From Phaeodactylibacter xiamenensis (lineage in GTDB: Bacteria > Bacteroidota > Bacteroidia > Chitinophagales > Saprospiraceae), in NCBI RefSeq assembly GCF_000759025.1, contig NZ_JPOS01000004.1:62001-126000 (forward strand): a DNA stretch of 64,000 nucleotides. The letters run 5' to 3'. Positions within the stretch are counted from its first letter, which is position 1; the number at the start of each line of letters is the position of its first letter. Position numbers and translations under genes: made by a program. Below the pieces are notes generated by a model. The model was not told the DNA's origin. It saw only the letters and a list, made by a program, of their open reading frames with translations, and made no database searches. Below are positions 26,515 to 34,416 of the stretch, in pieces.

Positions 26515-27708
26515 TTAAAACTTAGAGATCACTCTGGTGTAAAGCTCTCCGTCCAGAAAAAACTGAATAGCATGGTTTCCAGTGCTCCAGCCAGAGGTAC
26601 TAACCGTCAGTTGCACTGTTTGACCGCCAGCCAGCGTACCCGGTGACCATAATACAGTGGTCATATTTTTAGCTAAATCTACATGTCGTATTTCCAGCGT
26701 CTTCCCTGTACCGCTATCACTTTGTATTTCTATTTCCACAGGGCTGAAACCACCAACCGGATTAGGCCATACTTCGATATCATAGTCACAGAGTATTCGA
26801 TATCCCAATGCGGGGTCTGTGTAATGGTGAGGAATGGAAAGACTTACTAGCTTTGCATCAAAACTACATTCATTTTCAGCACTAACCAATAGGGTAAAAA
26901 CATCTCCTCCTTCCAGGTTATTGAGCCGCCAGGCTTCATCAATACACCCATTGGCATCAAATGGAAGGCTAACGGTATTGCCCAATTGGTCTTCTACATT
27001 GATCACACTAAGATTACTGAAGTCGCCTGTACCACTAAAATCAAGACAAGCTGTAAATTCGCTTTGCTGAGCCTCTTCAGCAACCGAAATATGGCCACAG
27101 CCCTCACACAGGTCTTGATAACAATAATACAGCTCATCTATGTAAGCATGGAATAGCCAGAAAATAGCAGCAGCGGAAGCTGTTTGACTATGAACCATAG
27201 CACCTCCCAGCGCTCCATGCACTATATTATGACTTGCATAATCATCATTATTCGCACGAATATACCCGGCAAAGGCGTCAATATCGCTGAACTGCGAGCA
27301 GGTCATGTCATCCACCTGATACATACCATAGGTATTAGCCGGGATTTGGTTAACGGGCATCCCAAATTGTGTACCTCCGGCAGCGTATTGATAAGGCGTA
27401 TTATAGACTTCAGAAACCATAGCCGACTCGGCCAAAAACTCATCAGGTACTGATGTATTGGGATTCCAACTGGGTAGCGGGACGTAGTCGTGGTAGCCTT
27501 GTTCAAGCAGGTAATCTTCGAGCCCACGGATATAGTCCCGGTGCCAGCTTAGGAAAAGCTCAGTATCGCTATGCCAGGTAATGGAGACTGAGGGATCCCC
27601 GTAGGCGGAATGCGCAGCTACTACTTCGTACTTTAAGGAAGGGTGCCTAAGAGTAACTTCGGGGTGATTGGGGTCATACCCGGACCACTCTTCCGATGTA
27701 AGGTAATC
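26515..27708 (-). pseudogene. Secreted tyrosinase-type copper protein, 3' part (interrupted by IS66-like element)
   Basis: This encodes about the last 400 residues of a type-3 copper (tyrosinase/polyphenol oxidase) protein. Copper-ligand regions are recognisable: WHSDTELFLSWHRDYIRGLE (CuA) and HNIVHGALGG with FWLFHAYIDELYYCY (CuB). The end (EVWPNPVGGFSPVEIE ... YTRVISKF) resembles a T9SS type A sorting domain. The gene's 5' part is at 29192-29472 on the far side of the insertion. Joining the halves over one copy of the 8-bp duplication gives one frame of 488 residues (LIIDY/LTSEEW). As it stands this part lacks the signal peptide, and a frame opening inside the IS (27771) would give an unexported product. 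Confidence 0.88.
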
Positions 27709-29191
27709 GTAACTATTTAGGTGTGGGTTCCTGCGGCAGCGTAGCTGCGAAGGAACGACTCGCCCCGCCAAGCGTTGAGCAACTCTTCATAGGCAGACAA
27801 GCCGTGCTTTTTTGCCGTGCTGCAAAAGCTTTTGATCCTTGCATAGTGCCGCGCACCCTGTAGGGTACGGAAGCAGCCACTGACTTTTAGCTTCGTTTTT
27901 AACGGGCGGATATCACGTTCGGCCAGGTTATTAGTGAAGGGCACTTCGTGCTCCCGCGTGAACCTCAGTACTTCTTCTTCGTATCGTTCCAGCCTTTCGA
28001 GCAGGTTCCTCCCTTTTGTTTTCTTCGCCCGGCCTTTTGGGCGGAGTTCGGGCGGCGGCTCTTCACGGCTGGCTTCTTTTAAGATTTGCCGGTAGCGGGA
28101 CAGGACCGTTTTATATTTTTTAGCCGGCAGCACTGAGCTCCCGCCACTGCTAAATTCGTAAGCGTACATTAACAAACTGTGCATCTTGTCAGCCCACTGG
28201 CGCTCATGGTTTTCAGCTAGGCCTCTAAGCTCGCGCAGCAAGTGCGCCCCACAAAGCGCATGGCGGGCGTTTTCCAAGCCAAAATAGCTTGCCCAGCAGT
28301 CGTGCACCAGTGTGCCTGTATAGTTTTGAGCTATGCTTTCGTCGCTGTGCAGCGCCTGTGCGCCTCTTTTCTCATGCACAAACAGATAAGTAAACAGGCC
28401 ACAGACAAAATTATGTGCCCAGTGCAGTTTGCCTGCCACCCGGGCACCGCTTTCGTCAGCATGCGCTACGGGGCTGGACAATGCCTGCTCTTTGATAACC
28501 GCCTCATCATCGGCCAGCTTCCCGTACATGCGCTGTACGGAAGTGGATACTGTATTCTCATTAAGCTCATACCCTGTCAGGCTGGCAAAGAGCTCCCCTA
28601 TGCGCCCTACGGGCATGCTTTGCTCCACATTCAGCAGGCTGACTAAGGCATGTACCCTGTCGCCGTATTGTACGGGGGCTGGCACGCCGGACGGGAAGCT
28701 GCCTGTATGCTGCTCGCCACAGCAAGGGCAATGTTTGACCTCCAGGCGGTGCTCTTCTATTTGCAAAAGCTTCGGGGGGAGGTCAAAAACCTGGCGGCGC
28801 TCTAAGCTTATGCTTGGCACAGTGCTTTCCAGGTTCTGGCCGCAGCTGCATTTTTGCTCAGCTACCGGGTGGACAACAAGGCGGTCTGCTGCAGACGGGG
28901 CGACCATCTCAAGCGTCTTCCCCTTATGCCCAGACTGGCCTCCCTTCTTGCCGCCTTTCTTGCGCGGGAAAGCAGGGGCCTTCTTCAGCCCATCGCTGCT
29001 CGGAGGCCGCGACGAAGTCCGGCTGTTGGCTTTCAGCTGTGCTTCCAGCTCTGCAATACGAGCCAGCGCTGCTTCCAGCAGTGATTCCAGCTTTGCTATT
29101 TGCTCAGCTTGTTGCGCTATGATCTCGTCCTTGTTCACCTGTGCTAGTTCGCTATTTTTTCGCTATTTTGCAAATTGACCTAAATAGTTAC
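27709..29191 (-). mobile_element. IS66-like insertion sequence (1,483 bp, transposase only)
   Basis: The ends are perfect 14-bp inverted repeats GTAACTATTTAGGT (27709-27722, and reversed at 29178-29191), beginning GTAA as is usual in IS66. The target duplication AGGTAATC (8 bp, the normal IS66 size) is at 27701-27708 and 29192-29199. Only a TnpC-type transposase is present; the tnpA/tnpB helper genes of typical IS66 are absent, as in the ISBst12-type branch. The stop codon of the transposase lies within the left inverted repeat. The element splits a tyrosinase gene. Confidence 0.95.
27717..29138 (-). CDS. IS66-family transposase (TnpC type)
   Basis: A 473-residue transposase. In order: an N-terminal leucine-zipper-like coiled coil (residues 5-38), a basic linker (FPRKKGGKKGGQSGHKGK), a zinc-finger-like region (CSCG at 97-100 and CPCCG at 137-141), the DDE catalytic domain with D228 (HADESG), D280 (VHDCWASYF) and E407 (NNLAERDIRPLK), and a C-terminal IS66 tail. 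It looks intact with no stop or frameshift, so the element may still be active. It lacks neighbouring tnpA and tnpB. Confidence 0.96.
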   Translation of the reverse strand: MNKDEIIAQQAEQIAKLESLLEAALARIAELEAQLKANSRTSSRPPSSDGLKKAPAFPRKKGGKKGGQSGHKGKTLEMVAPSAADRLVVHPVAEQKCSCGQNLESTVPSISLERRQVFDLPPKLLQIEEHRLEVKHCPCCGEQHTGSFPSGVPAPVQYGDRVHALVSLLNVEQSMPVGRIGELFASLTGYELNENTVSTSVQRMYGKLADDEAVIKEQALSSPVAHADESGARVAGKLHWAHNFVCGLFTYLFVHEKRGAQALHSDESIAQNYTGTLVHDCWASYFGLENARHALCGAHLLRELRGLAENHERQWADKMHSLLMYAYEFSSGGSSVLPAKKYKTVLSRYRQILKEASREEPPPELRPKGRAKKTKGRNLLERLERYEEEVLRFTREHEVPFTNNLAERDIRPLKTKLKVSGCFRTLQGARHYARIKSFCSTAKKHGLSAYEELLNAWRGESFLRSYAAAGTHT

Positions 29192-29472
29192 AGGTAATCA
29201 ATGATAAGACCGGCTAACTCTGCCCTTTCTTCCGGCTCAAGCTCATAGATATCCTTGCGATAACCATCACAAACACTATTCGTGTTCAAAGACTGTACCA
29301 CCGTTGTTGAGTAGCTGAAATAATCAGAATAATCTATGAAGGATGGAGAACTTTGGGCTCTAGCATTCGTCAAAACAAAGCTGGCCAGAATGATGCCCAT
29401 TAACTGAGGCTTAAGCCATTGTGTGTGTGTGTAAACAACACTTTTGCACCACTGCTGTAATGTAATTTTCAT
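29192..29472 (-). pseudogene. Secreted tyrosinase-type protein, 5' part (interrupted)
   Basis: The first about 93 residues of the tyrosinase gene. There is a long n-region, then a hydrophobic signal core (LMGIILASFVLTNARAQ), then VCDGYRKDIYELEPEERAELAGLIIDY, the helix that precedes the first copper site in this family. The frame stops two codons after the target duplication because the IS end supplies TAA. A (TG)6T tract at 29420-29432 lies in the n-region. With its partner at 26515-27708 it forms one gene. Confidence 0.82.
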
Positions 29473-29673
29473 TACCTGTGGAATTTGAAAAGTTAAAGGA
29501 GATTAAGAGCGCTTACAGAGATGCTCTCAATTTATCGTGCGTAAGATAAGCAATGTTGTCAGAAAACACAGCAGGAAGCTGATAAATTCTCCTGAACCAG
29601 CACACCGGGAACTTACTCAAAGCAGTGTTTCAACCAAAAGTATGGAAAAATATTATATTTATCGCAGTGACTA

Positions 29674-29916
29674 CTAACAAGCCTTAGGCAGCGGCTTCCC
29701 ATCCACCGAAATCAAGTGGTCGAGGCGGATGTCCAAACCGGTGCTGAGCAGCATATACTCCACCTTGCTGCGGATGTAGAGGTCTTTGATCACAGCCTCT
29801 GTGGTTTGAACCTGACCGGAAGCATCCCGAAATTCAATAGGGCAGGAACGCCGAAGCGTGGCGCGGGCTTCCAATTCGTCGTAAAAATCACAGCTGATGG
29901 GTTGGTAGTGGTCCAT
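29674..29916 (-). CDS. Rof-like Rho-binding antiterminator family protein
   Basis: An 80-residue small protein. The N-terminus YQPISCDFYDELEA closely follows the E. coli Rof pattern (YQPINCDDYDNLE), and KDLYIRSKVEYMLLSTGLDIRLDHLISVDG fits its small beta-barrel (Sm-like) fold. In E. coli, Rof binds Rho and inhibits termination; whether this homologue does so is untested. I chose the ATG at 29916, at the first conserved residues, rather than the upstream extension. It is divergent from the epimerase gene at 29992. Confidence 0.75.
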   Translation of the reverse strand: MDHYQPISCDFYDELEARATLRRSCPIEFRDASGQVQTTEAVIKDLYIRSKVEYMLLSTGLDIRLDHLISVDGKPLPKAC

Positions 29917-29991
29917 TTTCGGGAAAGTTTTGAATAGAATAATAAGCTTTTCAGGTTTGAAATTGTTGCATAGCCAAAACATCGATAAACT

Positions 29992-30810
29992 TTGATCCAG
30001 ACCATTTCCATTTTAGGTTGCGGCTGGCTGGGGCTCCCGCTCGGCCAAACCCTGGCGCAGGCGGGCTACACCGTAAAAGGCTCCACCACCACAAGCGACA
30101 AGCTACGCACACTGACCGAAGCCGGCATTACCCCCTTTCTGATCAAAGCCGGCGACCAACTGGAAGGCGACAACCTGCGCGACTTCTTCCAGACCGATCT
30201 GCTTTTTGTAAACATCCCTCCCGGTGGGCGGCGCGACCCCGATGTGGAAGAAACGTACCCCCGGAAGGTCAAAGCTATTGTGGAAATGGCTATGCGGATG
30301 GAAGTGCCGGAGCTGATTTTCGTTAGTTCCACGGGCGTATATGGTAATGACAATACCACCCTGGACGAAAGCGCAGCCCTGAACCCGTCCACAGCTTCCG
30401 GCCGGGCCCTGGTGGTGATCGAACGGTATTTACAATTACTGCGCGCGCCCCGGTCTACCGTCTTAAGGATGGGTGGGCTGGTAGGCGGCAGCCGCAAGCC
30501 CGGCCGTTTCCTGGCAGGCAAAAAGGACAGCCCCAACGGAGAAGCTCCCGTCAACCTGGTGCACCTGGACGACTGCATCAAGCTTATAGCGTCGCTGATT
30601 GAGCAGGAAGCCTTCGGGCACACTCTCAACGTGGTAGCCGATGAGCATCCAACAAGAGCCGCTTTCTACACCGCTCAGGCGGAAAAAGAAGGGCTGGAGC
30701 CGCCCACCTTCAAAGGGAATAAGGAATTGGCGTACAAAATCATCAGCAATGAGCGGGCTAAAACACTATTGACGTACACTTTCCGGCACCCGGACCCGAT
30801 GATGTTTTAG
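29992..30810 (+). CDS. NAD(P)-dependent epimerase/dehydratase-like protein (YeeZ type)
   Basis: A 272-residue Rossmann protein. The dinucleotide loop is right at the start (ISILGCGWLGLPLG, GxGxxG type), followed by FVNIPPGGRRDP, FVSSTGVYGN and VNLVHLDDCIKLI, as in short-chain YeeZ/SDR proteins. The start codon is TTG at 29992; no ATG lies close by and the fold begins immediately, so TTG is needed. The substrate is unknown. Its stop overlaps that of the convergent serine hydrolase by 4 bp. Confidence 0.85.
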   Translation: MIQTISILGCGWLGLPLGQTLAQAGYTVKGSTTTSDKLRTLTEAGITPFLIKAGDQLEGDNLRDFFQTDLLFVNIPPGGRRDPDVEETYPRKVKAIVEMAMRMEVPELIFVSSTGVYGNDNTTLDESAALNPSTASGRALVVIERYLQLLRAPRSTVLRMGGLVGGSRKPGRFLAGKKDSPNGEAPVNLVHLDDCIKLIASLIEQEAFGHTLNVVADEHPTRAAFYTAQAEKEGLEPPTFKGNKELAYKIISNERAKTLLTYTFRHPDPMMF

Positions 30811-32096
30811 TGGATGACAATTCGCTCCGTACCTGACAACCCTTTCGTTGTCCATATCCGGAGGAAGTAGATGCCGGGCACAAGACCGGCTACGTCCATG
30901 CGCTGATCCGCTACGTTGCGGACCACTACCCCACTGCTGTTCAATAGCTCTAAATGAGCAATATCCGCTTTGCCGCTCACCCTAATTTCATCCGTCGTTG
31001 GGTTGGGGGCAATGGTCCAGTCGGGCCGGGGCTCAACTTCAGCGGCAGCAGTCAGGCACTCCATTTCCGACAACCGGGCCCACAGCTGATTGTCGAAGGA
31101 AGAAGCGGCGGCGGCTACCGGGCCTGCGTTATTGCCCTGCCGCACAACGACCAGCCTTTCGCTGGGGACCACGTAGATTTTCTGGTCGTTTTTGCCCAAT
31201 GCGGCATACATATCGGCTGGTGCTTCGGGTATCATTGGACCATTCAGCACCAGTTGAGTAGCCGGCAGCATAAATGAAGGCTGCCCGTTGAGCCACCAAA
31301 GGTACCCGTAGCTTTGGTTGAGGCTCTGAGAAGGGGTAATCATAGCGTTGAAATAGGCCGTATCGGTCATGACCGGTGTGCCACCCCATTGCCCCTCTGC
31401 CAACATCAACAAGCCAAAGCGCGCCATATCCCGCGCCTTGCTGTAGTAGACATTGCCAAACCAGCCCCCCTTCATGCCGATCGCGTTGCCCAGGCGCAGG
31501 CGGGTGTAAAGGGTGAGGTTAACGCCAGTGGCGGCTTCCACCAATTCCTGGGTATAGTGGTAGGGGGAGTTATGGTAAGCCCAGCGCGTGCCTGCATCCA
31601 CCAGGTACTGAAAGCAGGCAGGCTCGAAGCAGCTGTTGGTGGTGTCATTCTCCACGGCATCGTCCAGCCCGGTGGTCATTGTGATTTGGTTGCGGATGGT
31701 GATAAGGGCTTCCTTCTCCGGCGGGCATTCCGTCCAGCCTATTCCCATATAGTCCGAAACCGGATCATTGATATCCAAATAGCCATCTTCCTGAGCCAGC
31801 CCGATGACGGCTGCCATCAGGCTTTTGCCGGCGGAGGCCCAGTACCATATAGAGTCCTGCTGAAAAGTACCAAAATACCGTTCCAGCACGATTTTTCCGT
31901 CCTTGAGTATGATGAAGGCTTTTGTATCCCGGCTTTCCACGAAGGCCAGCAGGCTGTCGACTTTCTCCGGGCACCAGTTGAGGCTGTCGGATTGGAGGGT
32001 TGCCCATTCATCGCCCTCTGTAGGTGGGAAATAGAGCGATTGGGCTGAAGCTGCATTTAGCAAGCTGAGCAGGAAAAAGGTATAAATCAGGCGCAT
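30807..32096 (-). CDS. Secreted serine hydrolase (class C beta-lactamase fold) with T9SS sorting domain
   Basis: A 429-residue exported protein. The signal peptide is MRLIYTFFLLSLLNAASAQ. The beta-lactamase/PBP4-like domain has the SxxK motif SAGK (S88, K91) and YxN (AYHNSPYHY). The last about 70 residues (WTIAPNPTTDEIRVSG ... PGIYFLRIWTT) are a type A sorting domain. It would act at the cell surface as an esterase, peptidase or hydrolase of unknown substrate; antibiotic hydrolysis should not be assumed. The stop overlaps that of the epimerase gene. Confidence 0.9.
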   Translation of the reverse strand: MRLIYTFFLLSLLNAASAQSLYFPPTEGDEWATLQSDSLNWCPEKVDSLLAFVESRDTKAFIILKDGKIVLERYFGTFQQDSIWYWASAGKSLMAAVIGLAQEDGYLDINDPVSDYMGIGWTECPPEKEALITIRNQITMTTGLDDAVENDTTNSCFEPACFQYLVDAGTRWAYHNSPYHYTQELVEAATGVNLTLYTRLRLGNAIGMKGGWFGNVYYSKARDMARFGLLMLAEGQWGGTPVMTDTAYFNAMITPSQSLNQSYGYLWWLNGQPSFMLPATQLVLNGPMIPEAPADMYAALGKNDQKIYVVPSERLVVVRQGNNAGPVAAAASSFDNQLWARLSEMECLTAAAEVEPRPDWTIAPNPTTDEIRVSGKADIAHLELLNSSGVVVRNVADQRMDVAGLVPGIYFLRIWTTKGLSGTERIVIH

Positions 32097-32291
32097 AGGC
32101 TTTTTTTATGGCTTAGACGCTTGGGTGTGGTAAGGGTTTAAATATGAAAGGCCCGGATGTGAGATTGTGAATTCTGGTCTGATACTCCTGTATCCTATCT
32201 TTAGTCTTTATGTCTCTTGCGTAGCAGATAAGCATAGGAAATACCAAACAAGGTGCTTTGTTGCCTGACTGGCAGCTCAGTGAGATAAGGG

Positions 32292-32594
32292 TCAGGGCCG
32301 CATATCATCTGGATTCTGGCGCGTATCAAAGATGTCCGTAACAAAAATGAAAGGTGCTGAAACCAGGTAAATTAATTTGTAAAGCTTTGCTACAATAATG
32401 TATCGATGCCCCTGCCCCAATTCCTTCAGGTAATCTTCTTCCTGACCAAGCTCAGGATTTTGGCTTAACAAAGCAGACTTCCGGCTAATTTCCTGCTTCA
32501 GCTTTGCGAAGTGAGACCGGTTGCCTTTCTTTTTGTAGTAATCGTCAATTTGGCTAAGCCGGCGCTGAGCTGGCTTTGTGATCCTTACTTTCAT
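32292..32594 (-). CDS. RelE/ParE-family toxin
   Basis: A 100-residue basic protein of the ParE/RelE fold: KVRITKPAQRRLSQIDDYYKKKG at the start, LKQEISRKSALLSQNPELGQEEDYLKELGQGHRYIIVAKLYKLIYLV and a C-terminal FVTDIFDTRQNP. Toxins of this kind cut mRNA on the ribosome (RelE) or block gyrase (ParE); which applies cannot be read here. It sits 2 bp after the antitoxin gene, as expected for a toxin-antitoxin operon. Confidence 0.85.
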   Translation of the reverse strand: MKVRITKPAQRRLSQIDDYYKKKGNRSHFAKLKQEISRKSALLSQNPELGQEEDYLKELGQGHRYIIVAKLYKLIYLVSAPFIFVTDIFDTRQNPDDMRP

Positions 32595-32596
32595 AA

Positions 32597-32833
32597 TCAG
32601 TCTCCCAACTCCGCAAGCGCATCATCTATGTCGACATGCTCCCCCTTTGCAATAGCTTGATTAGACTCCTCTGCTCGTGCTACCAGTTCTTTTTTTGTCA
32701 TTGGCTTGAGCGCAGCTTCATAAGCACTTGCTTCATTGTCTTCTTTTACCCGAAGTAAGTGCTGTACGACCTCAGCGTCTTGTAGTCGTGCCAACCATTC
32801 GATAAGCTGTAATTTTTCTGCCTGTAAATTCAT
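32597..32833 (-). CDS. Antitoxin of the RelE/ParE-type pair
   Basis: A 78-residue acidic protein: helix-rich NLQAEKLQLIEWLARLQDAEVV, then MTKKELVARAEESNQAIAKGEHVDIDDALAEL, a pattern common in Bacteroidota antitoxins of ParE/RelE pairs, whose C-terminus wraps the toxin. The ATG at 32833 is preferred to an in-frame upstream start. It is directly upstream of the toxin and would autoregulate the operon. Confidence 0.8.
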   Translation of the reverse strand: MNLQAEKLQLIEWLARLQDAEVVQHLLRVKEDNEASAYEAALKPMTKKELVARAEESNQAIAKGEHVDIDDALAELGD

Positions 32834-32911
32834 TCTAAGCCATTTTTCAATTATCAAAGATAACGGATTTATGAATTAATCCGTTCACGCAGCCACTTAG
32901 TCTCAATATAC

Positions 32912-32949
32912 AAAAACGGGGCGGCCTTCCCAACTGGAAAACCGCCCCG
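32912..32949 (-). terminator. Intrinsic terminator of the DUF2911 gene
   Basis: On the minus strand CGGGGCGG pairs with CCGCCCCG (32949-32942 with 32924-32917), followed by five T. It lies 24 bp after the DUF2911 stop. Confidence 0.9.
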
Positions 32950-32973
32950 CTTAAGCTTACAATAGATGCAAAA

Positions 32974-33825
32974 TTACTTGCTCCACTCCTCGATAGACGC
33001 CTTATTCATGCGCACATAATCGTCGTTGCCTGCCTGTTCAGCCAGCTTCATCGACATTTTAGCAGCTTCGATCGCATCTGCTTTCTTACCCATATCCGCC
33101 AGGATGAGTGCCTTGCGGCGTACCTGCCAGAAACGTGGGCTGTCTACATCGGTAGCGATGGTAATCCACTCCAGCGCTTTGTCCAGGTCTTTGCCCATAT
33201 CGTGGTAGTAAGAAGCAGCAGCGTAGTAATCGTTTGGCGTAGGGCCTGCCATTACGCCGTCAATTGAGGCCTGCACCTGCTTTTCGGTGTGTACTTCCAC
33301 AGGGATTTTCACCATAGTCTTGTCCCATGCGAAAACGATATCTGCACCAGTCATAGTGATGTTATCCACCGTAAAACGCATTTGCTCGACCATTACCGGG
33401 CTTTTCTCCGGCTTCACAGAGACTGTTGCAGCAGGGTCTTTGTCTACATAGCTGCCCCAGCTTCCAGACTCGTATGGATAAAACATCAGCATCCACTCCT
33501 TAGCCATTGGCTTGCAGAGTACTGCGTATTCGCCCGCTTCCATTTCCTGGCCGCCAACTACCACGTCCTTATCAAAAGCAAATTTAGTCGCTGCGTTTGC
33601 ACCGAAGCGCCAGACTTTGCCGTAAGGTACCAGGCCGTCTTCCCCGAAAACAGTACGCCCCTTCACACCCGGACGGGAATAGTTGATCTGAATATCCGTC
33701 AATCCAACCATTTGCTCGATTTCTGCCGAAGGGCTGGGAGCAGGCGTTTGGATTTGTGCATTTACCTGCGGCACCATCAGGGCAATGAGTGCCAAAGCGA
33801 CAAGTGAGCTTAACAGTTTCTTCAT
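32974..33825 (-). CDS. DUF2911-domain exported protein
   Basis: A 283-residue protein with a signal peptide (MKKLLSSLVALALIALMVPQVNAQ). Residues 30-175 are the DUF2911 domain (SRPGVKGRTVFGEDGLVPYGKVWRFGANAAT, EMEAGEYAVLCKP). The C-terminal 100 residues are helical with TPR-like repeats (YYAAASYYHDMGKDLDKALEWITIATD). Function is unknown. The ATG at 33825 is preferred because the signal peptide starts there. A terminator follows directly, and mgsA is divergent upstream. Confidence 0.9.
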   Translation of the reverse strand: MKKLLSSLVALALIALMVPQVNAQIQTPAPSPSAEIEQMVGLTDIQINYSRPGVKGRTVFGEDGLVPYGKVWRFGANAATKFAFDKDVVVGGQEMEAGEYAVLCKPMAKEWMLMFYPYESGSWGSYVDKDPAATVSVKPEKSPVMVEQMRFTVDNITMTGADIVFAWDKTMVKIPVEVHTEKQVQASIDGVMAGPTPNDYYAAASYYHDMGKDLDKALEWITIATDVDSPRFWQVRRKALILADMGKKADAIEAAKMSMKLAEQAGNDDYVRMNKASIEEWSK

Positions 33826-34001
33826 TTTACTTGGTTTTAAGTTTAGAATTGTCAAAATTCGTGCACGAAAGTAAGACTTTCGCAGCAACCAAAGAACAAC
33901 GGGAACATAACTTAGTTGTTTTCGCGGGGACACATTAATCACAAATGATTCAGAGCAGGGATATCCCAAATGCCTGAATACTGAAGTAACCTCTGGCTTT
34001 C

Positions 34002-34370
34002 ATGAGTATGACAATCGCAATTATCGCCCACGATGGCAAAAAAGCGGAAATGGTGGCTTTTATCAAAGACCACGCACCGCTGTTCCAGCAAAAGAATATA
34101 GACCTTATCGCCACCGGCACCACCGGTTCTCACCTCGAACGCGCCGGTCTGGAAGTGAAGCGCATGGAAAGCGGCCCCATGGGCGGTGACGCGCAGATTG
34201 CCAGCCGCCTGGTGGAAGGCAAGGTGGACATGGTCATCTTTTTCCGGGACCCGCTCGGCAAGCACCCGCATGAAGTGGATGTCAATATGCTCATGCGCCT
34301 TTGCGATGTACATAATATCCCGCTGGCGACCAATCAGGCAGCCGCGATGCGCTTTGTGAAGACCTTGTAA
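34002..34370 (+). CDS. mgsA: Methylglyoxal synthase
   Basis: A 122-residue enzyme converting dihydroxyacetone phosphate to methylglyoxal and phosphate, a bypass of lower glycolysis used when phosphate is low. IAIIAHDGKK, LIATGTTGSHLE (phosphate loop), SGPMGGDAQIA with the catalytic aspartate, FFRDPLGKHPHEVDV with the active-site histidine, and IPLATNQAAA are all in place. Family length is about 130-150, so this is on the short side but whole. It is 46 bp upstream of the lytic transglycosylase gene on the same strand. Confidence 0.95.
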   Translation: MSMTIAIIAHDGKKAEMVAFIKDHAPLFQQKNIDLIATGTTGSHLERAGLEVKRMESGPMGGDAQIASRLVEGKVDMVIFFRDPLGKHPHEVDVNMLMRLCDVHNIPLATNQAAAMRFVKTL

Positions 34371-34416
34371 TTTAAACCTTTGCAGTGCCCAGCCCGTTTT
34401 ACTACAAAACCCTGGC

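Noticed and set aside
30807-30810. Overlapping convergent stop codons (also at 57534-57537)
   Set aside because: Short overlaps of convergent genes are common in compact bacterial genomes and need no special explanation.
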